Source: Boswellia sacra (Eukaryota; Streptophyta; Magnoliopsida; Sapindales; Burseraceae). Taken from it: a stretch of DNA of 64,000 nucleotides. The translations under genes and the position numbers were made by a program. Below the pieces are notes generated by a model. The model did no database searches. It worked only from the letters and a program-made list of their open reading frames with translations, and had not been told where the DNA came from. The stretch lies in the NCBI GenBank assembly GCA_013180625.2, contig SNVD02009787.1, positions 248,001-312,000 of the forward strand, read 5' to 3'. Each line of letters opens with the position of its first letter. Position 1 is the stretch's first letter. Below are positions 58,483-64,000 of the stretch, piece after piece.

Positions 58483-61190
58483 TTTGTCTTCTTTGGTGGC
58501 TTTTTATTTATTTATTTATTTATTTGTATTCTGATGTTCATTATTCAATGATCATATTGTCCATTAAACCTGAAGTTCATTCAAAGTCTTATAGATAGAT
58601 GCGCACACACAGACACACATACACTCATAGATGATGGTTTTCTTACGGTCATATCATATGATATTGTACATAATAGAATAGAGATAGATGATGCTTTTCT
58701 TACGGTCATCATATGATTGTGTATATAATAGAATAGAGTGAACGACTATGCTTTTGGCAAAGATGAAGGAGATAATTTGGGCAAAAAAGAACGCAAATTG
58801 AAGCCAACATTTTCTATTTAAATGATGCATTTATTATTATTGTTTATCAGATAAAAAAAATGCATCCTCCTTTTTAAACAGGATAGGAAGCTTGAATTTT
58901 CAATTTTATTTTGGCTGTATATTAATGACCAAGTGATCTTAGTTGCCAACTCTATTTTTCAACTAAATTAATGTGCACCAGATAGCTGAATGACATGTTC
59001 TAGGTATATTCATGACAAAAAAGTAATGTCGAACACTTCACCTTGTACTTTCTTCATTATATATATGTCATTGCATAAGAAAAGAGAACATGGTGGGCAA
59101 TTATGTAAGATTCAGTTGCAGAGTTCCCTACCTCGCAGAATAGATAAAAAAGGATTGAGCAGCGACTAGGTGCTTGCAAACCTACATTGTAGCCTTGCAC
59201 AAAATGTTTATATGGTTCGTTGAATATGATCTGGGTATCCAATGCTTCAACTTGTCAGCAGCCTCTGAAAGCAGATCTTAGCATGTGAAAATCAAAGTTT
59301 TTTTTTTTAAATAAAAATGACTTTAGCAATACTGATATTGTGGAATTTTTATTTTTGTGATTTTTATATTTGTATATTTTCTATTAGAATATGCGATATA
59401 TTTTAATTAATTTAATTTAATTTTCATAAATGACTAAAAATTTAGATTTGAATTTATTATTTGTTAATATTAAGTGAATGATATTTAATATATTCAATAT
59501 ACAATTTATAAATTCATAGTGGCTTTTTATATTATGTTTTGTAAATAAGGATAAAATGGTAATTTAGCAATTCTAATTTGAAAAAAAAACAAATATTGAT
59601 ATTAAGAGTTAATTTTGTAAAATGATTTTTCATAAGCTAATATTAGTTGCAAACGTTTTTTAACAACTATTTATATTAAATCACAAGTATTTATTGTGAT
59701 TTACTTATGCATTTTTTTTAATTCATCATAGTATTTAATTCATCATAATAATAAATATTTTTATAATAGGAAAGCTTAACAAAAATTAATATGGATATTT
59801 TTATTTAATAATGATTTAAGGTGTATATATATTTTTTCATATATTTTAGTTTTTATAAAAAGAATAAATCGTAATTTTATGAACAAATGATTAGATGTAA
59901 ATCAATAATTTTTAATATTTTATAGACAATTCATGAGTTCTACGAATACAATTTTATTGTACATTGATAATATTTTGATATTGGATCTTATAATCGAGTG
60001 TATTGTGAAACTTGTACTATTTGTAATACACTCTTTTTTTTTTGCAAACATTTTAAAGATAAATAAAATAAAATGCCTTATGCGGTTTTATAATTATATT
60101 AAATTAATTTATAAATAATTTAATTAAAATATATACTACATTTATTGGGATTATTACACATCATTTTTTGAATTATATTAATTTAATAGCATTACGAAAA
60201 TATAATATTTACTTCCCTTTTTATACAATTGTAAATTTGAAAAAATATTAACGAAATATTTGCATAGAGAAGTGGTAGGGCAAAGATGAAAGGCGGGAGG
60301 AGCTGGGACGGAAGGTGAGAGTGGAGTTGGTTTTGATAACTGGGTGTTGGCCGTTAATTTTTTAAGTAATTAAGAGAATTTGTATATTGATTACTATTTA
60401 ATTCAAAGTTTGGATGCTAAATTAATTCATTAAGTAAATGTATTATGTACATGGTTAAAAATAATTCCCGAAATTAGTTCTTCGTTAATGCTCTAGGTTG
60501 GAAATAATTTGTTCTCATATAATAATACATTACACTAACTTCATAAATACACTATGTAGGCTTACGTTGACATTAGTTTAAATAATTATGTAAATTAAAG
60601 TATAATATTAATTGATTATTATCTGACCATTCAATCAAACTAAACATAGAAATTATTACTTTATATCAAAAGAAATAAATTAAAAAATAAAATGTAAATA
60701 AATATTAATTTGGATTACTCAATTAATTATTCAAATAATAAAATATTTACTTGTATAAAAGAATTATAATTAATTATAATTATAATTAAAAAATTGATTA
60801 ATTAATTACTAAAATAAATATATATTTTCTTGAAAATATATAAATAAATAAACACTTATGCCTTTTATTTTAATAAAATTTAATTAATAAATTGATTTAC
60901 CATTTTCAATCATGTCATTATAGTAATAAAACTTTTTAATTTATATCACAATAATTAACAAGTAAAATGTGATTTTGTACTAACTGCTTTTATTTAAATA
61001 TTTTTAAATAATTTCTTTAATTTTTGTTTAAATTTTACTTATAATAAATTTTTTAATATTTAGCATGAAAATATTTACAACTTTAGCATATAAAAGTTGG
61101 AATCGTATTCAAATTAAAGTCATTTGACTAATATAATAAATACATAAATAATCATCATCATGCTAAATATTTAAAAAGAATAATACTATA
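58483..61190. other. AT-rich intergenic DNA, no gene seen
   Basis: Very AT-rich, with (TTTA)n-like tracts and no coding segment, tRNA or clear transposon terminus. Confidence 0.5.
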
Positions 61191-61660
61191 CTTACAAGTC
61201 ATTTACAACCAACCAACAGTAGTGTTCGTATTTATTGGGTGTCTTCCAAAACCTTTCTTTTTTCGGTATGCCGCTAAGGCGAAGTCTAGAGGTGGAGCGA
61301 GATACCTCCATGCCGAGAAAGTAATGCCATGAGTTAAGATAGACCAGACCCCCGGACAGACATTTAAGAGGAAAGCCTCCAACCCATTCCATGAAGGAGC
61401 TAGCTAACAAAAATAGCAGTGCATGCCCTACCGCCAGCTTCCACCCAGACAAAAAACTCTGGGGTATTCCGAAGGTGTAACCTAGGCAACGAAAAAGGGG
61501 CCCGATACTTCAACTAGAGGAGCGACCAGTTGATTATGTTGGTTTCCATTTAGGGGTTTCAAAATAAACAATGAAGAAGGTCGTTGGTCATTGGGGACGG
61601 TGAGAGGGTCAATATTAGATTAATTCCACTGATGAATGAAGTCCCGAGCTTTGTTTACAG
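61191..61660 (-). other. GC-shifted segment, possible organellar or retroelement relic
   Basis: This ~470-bp block is markedly richer in G and C than the flanks, with abrupt borders. On the minus strand an 86-residue frame includes GLVYLNSWHYFLGMEVSRS. The FLGMEVSRS part resembles a Copia reverse-transcriptase motif. Plant mitochondrial DNA often has such composition and also carries Copia pieces, so transfer from the organelle is possible. Unproven. Confidence 0.35.
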
Positions 61661-64000
61661 CTTTTACTGTAGTTCTACGACTTTTATATAATTTAAATAT
61701 TATACCAACAATCTTAGAAAAATAAATACAAGAATCTTGGAAAAATAAATAGTAAAATTGCCTATAAAATGATAAACTATATGGTGTCGTTTACACTTTT
61801 CTTATGGGATTTACGAATTTTATAAATTGTTTACGACATTTACGCGCTCTTTTAAAATTTTTGAAATTTTAAAATTAAATTTTGGGAGGCATAAACAGTA
61901 GATAGACATTCTAACTTTTATTTTCGAGTTTATAATTTTTATACGTTTAGTTACGATATTTATTCATTGTTTACGACTTTTATACGAAATGATAGAGGAG
62001 TATCCTTAGAAAGATGAACAGTATTTTTGGCTCCGAAATAATGAAAATGAATAGTATAGTTTACAACTTTTATATTAACTTTTACAGCTTTTATAGCATC
62101 TTTTACAACTTTTATACATTTGATTACGACTTTTATATGGCTTTGAACTCTTTCTGTGATCAGTACAATATTACAACTCTCTATATTATTTTTAGGAGTT
62201 TTACACCAAAATTTACAACTTTTTTACTCTTCTTTACCACTTCATGGAATATTGTTTTGAACTCTTTCTATGAACAATAGGGTATTACAATTCTTTATAT
62301 TATTTTTTCAAGTTTTACACCAAAATTTACAACTTTTTCACTCTTCTTTACCACTTCATGGAATATTGTTTTGAACTTTTTTGTGAACAGTAGAATATTA
62401 CAACTCTTTATATTATTTTTACAAGTTTTACACCAAAATTCACAACTTTTTCACTCTTCTTTACCCTTTCATAAAATTTGACCCCTCTCTCGTGAACAGT
62501 AAAATATTTACAAGTTTTTACATTATGTTTACGGCTTTTACACAAAAATTTACAACTTTTTCACTCTTCTTTACCACTTCGTGGAATATTGTTTTGAACT
62601 CTTTTGTGAACAGTAGAATATTACAGCTCTTTATATTATTTTTATCATTTTTACACCACATTTTACAACTTTTTCACTCTTCTTTACCACTTCATAAAAT
62701 TTTACCCCCTCTCTGTGAACAGTAAAATATTTACGACTTTTACACTAAAATTTACAATTTTTACACTCTTCTTTACCATTTCATGAAATTCGACCCATTT
62801 CTATGAATAGTAAAATTTTACAACCTTTAACGCCAAATTTACGACTTTTACACCAACATTTACCACTATTATACGTTTCTTTACGGCTCTATGAAATATT
62901 ATGTTGACCCCTCTCCGTGAATAGTAAAATATCTATAAATCTTTATGTAATATTACGATTTTTATATTGAAATCTATAACTTTTACACTCTTATTTACCA
63001 CTTTACGAAATTTTATTTTCAACCCGCTTTCTATGAACAGTAGAATATTACAACTCTTTATATTATTTTTACGAGTTTTACAGCAAAATTTACAACTTTT
63101 TTACTCTTCTTTACCACTTCATGGAGTATTATTTTGAGCTCTCTCTGTGAACAGTAAAATATAACAACTCCTTATATTATTTTTATGATTTTTACACCAA
63201 ATTTACAATTTTTTCACTGTTCTTTACCATTTCATAAAATTTGACCCCTCTCCGTGAACAGTAAAATATTTACAACTTTTTACATTATGTTTACAACTTT
63301 TACACCAAAATATACAACTTTTTTACTCTTCTCTACCACTTCATGGAATATAGTTTTAAACTATCTCTGTAAACAGTAGAATATTACAACTCTTTATATT
63401 ATTTTAACGATTTTTATACCAAAATTTACAACTTTTTTACTCTTCTTTACCATTTCATAAAATTTGACCCCTCTCTGTGAACAGTAAAATATTTACAACT
63501 TTTTACATTATGTTTACGACTTTTACACCAAAATATACAACTTTTTTACTCTTCTTTACCACTTTATGGAATATTGCTTTGAACTCTCTCTGTAAACAGT
63601 AAAATATTACAATTCTTTATATTATTTTTATGATTTTTACACCAAAATTTACAACTTTTTTACTCTGCTTTACCACTTCATAAAACTTGACCCCTCTCCG
63701 TGAATAGTAAAACATCTACAACTTTTTACATTATGTTTATGGCTTATAAACAGTATTTGTTGCTTAAAAATATGCTCTAAAAATGGTGCATTCACGTATA
63801 TTCTCAGCATGTTTCCAATTTTTACGCCCAACTTTACCACTGTTACATCGTAATTCATGGCGTCATCAAATTTTTATGTTGACCTCCCTCTTTGTGAACA
63901 GTGAATCTTGTACGACTATTTACTCTGCATTTACGACTTTCTAACATTGCATCACAAATTTTATTCCTTCTTTACGATTATTACACTACAGCAAGAGAGT
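61661..64000. repeat. Tandem satellite with alternating ~115/108-bp monomers
   Basis: The motif GTGAACAGTARAATATT recurs at 62385, 62494, 62608, 62717, 62805, 62919, 63035, 63149, 63256, 63371, 63479, 63594 and 63702. From 63035 the spacing alternates about 114-115 and 107-109 bp. One type carries GGAATATTGTTTTGAACTC, the other ATAAAATTTGACCCCTCTC; both share TTTACAACTTTTT and CACTCTTCTTTACCACTTCA. So the unit is a ~223-bp dimer. Left of 62200 and right of 63750 the units decay. The array continues to the window edge. It does not code for protein. Confidence 0.9.

Noticed and set aside
62014..62725. Phe/Tyr-rich plus-strand frames in the satellite
   Set aside because: They arise from tandem AT-rich monomers and break at monomer boundaries; not coding.

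Overview
The window is dicot-like plant nuclear DNA. It is AT-rich, has short GT-AG introns with T-rich acceptors, and is packed with plant transposon classes: CACTA, hAT and Mutator-like elements, MITEs, Copia, Sirevirus and Ogre/Tat retrotransposons, and TRIM-like elements. I found no complete, undamaged host gene. Almost every recognisable coding segment is a fragment, a frameshifted copy, or part of a mobile element.

Layout. 1-2719: right part of a CACTA-type transposon carrying exon fragments of an Enhancer-of-polycomb-like gene and a PHT4-type plastid anion transporter; it ends in palindromic subterminal repeats and a CACTAG-type terminus. 3305-6020: hAT-like repeat remnant, then a decayed Mutator-like transposase. 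6120-6853: LTR pieces of the family that has an intact copy at 25.7-27.7 kb. 7466-9931: MITEs, one hAT element nested inside another. 10728-12360 (minus): ankyrin/PGG membrane protein gene, 5' incomplete, with two one-base frameshifts that both lie in nine-base homopolymers. 13.2-18.5 kb: 3' half of a Sirevirus-like Copia element. 19.2-24.4 kb: truncated Ogre-like gag/protease with a 2-kb LTR (minus), abutting a plus-strand gypsy LTR. 25729-27672: young non-autonomous LTR element with a perfect 5-bp target duplication, sitting in one of three copies (A, B, C) of an unidentified dispersed repeat.

29448-43890: the most striking region, a probable 14.4-kb CACTA-like element. Between diverged termini it carries fragments of at least seven unrelated host genes, all on the plus strand and with introns kept: POLTERGEIST-like PP2C, proline iminopeptidase, DUF21/CBS protein, AP-1 gamma-adaptin, histidinol-phosphate aminotransferase, ARP2 and a cyclophilin. 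Two further split segments are unidentified. 45.6-51.5 kb: a reading frame of 28-residue Pro/Gly/Asn repeats broken by a TRIM-like and Copia insertion flanked by GTTCC. 53.7-58.5 kb: a second cluster of sense-strand gene fragments (At4g37920-like, cytochrome c1, one unidentified). 61.7-64.0 kb: a tandem satellite whose two monomer types alternate (about 115 and 108 bp), running off the right edge.

The genes do not form a pathway or operon. The common theme is transposon-mediated gathering of gene fragments and repeated nesting of elements. Family assignments come from reading translated motifs; no alignment or database search was run.
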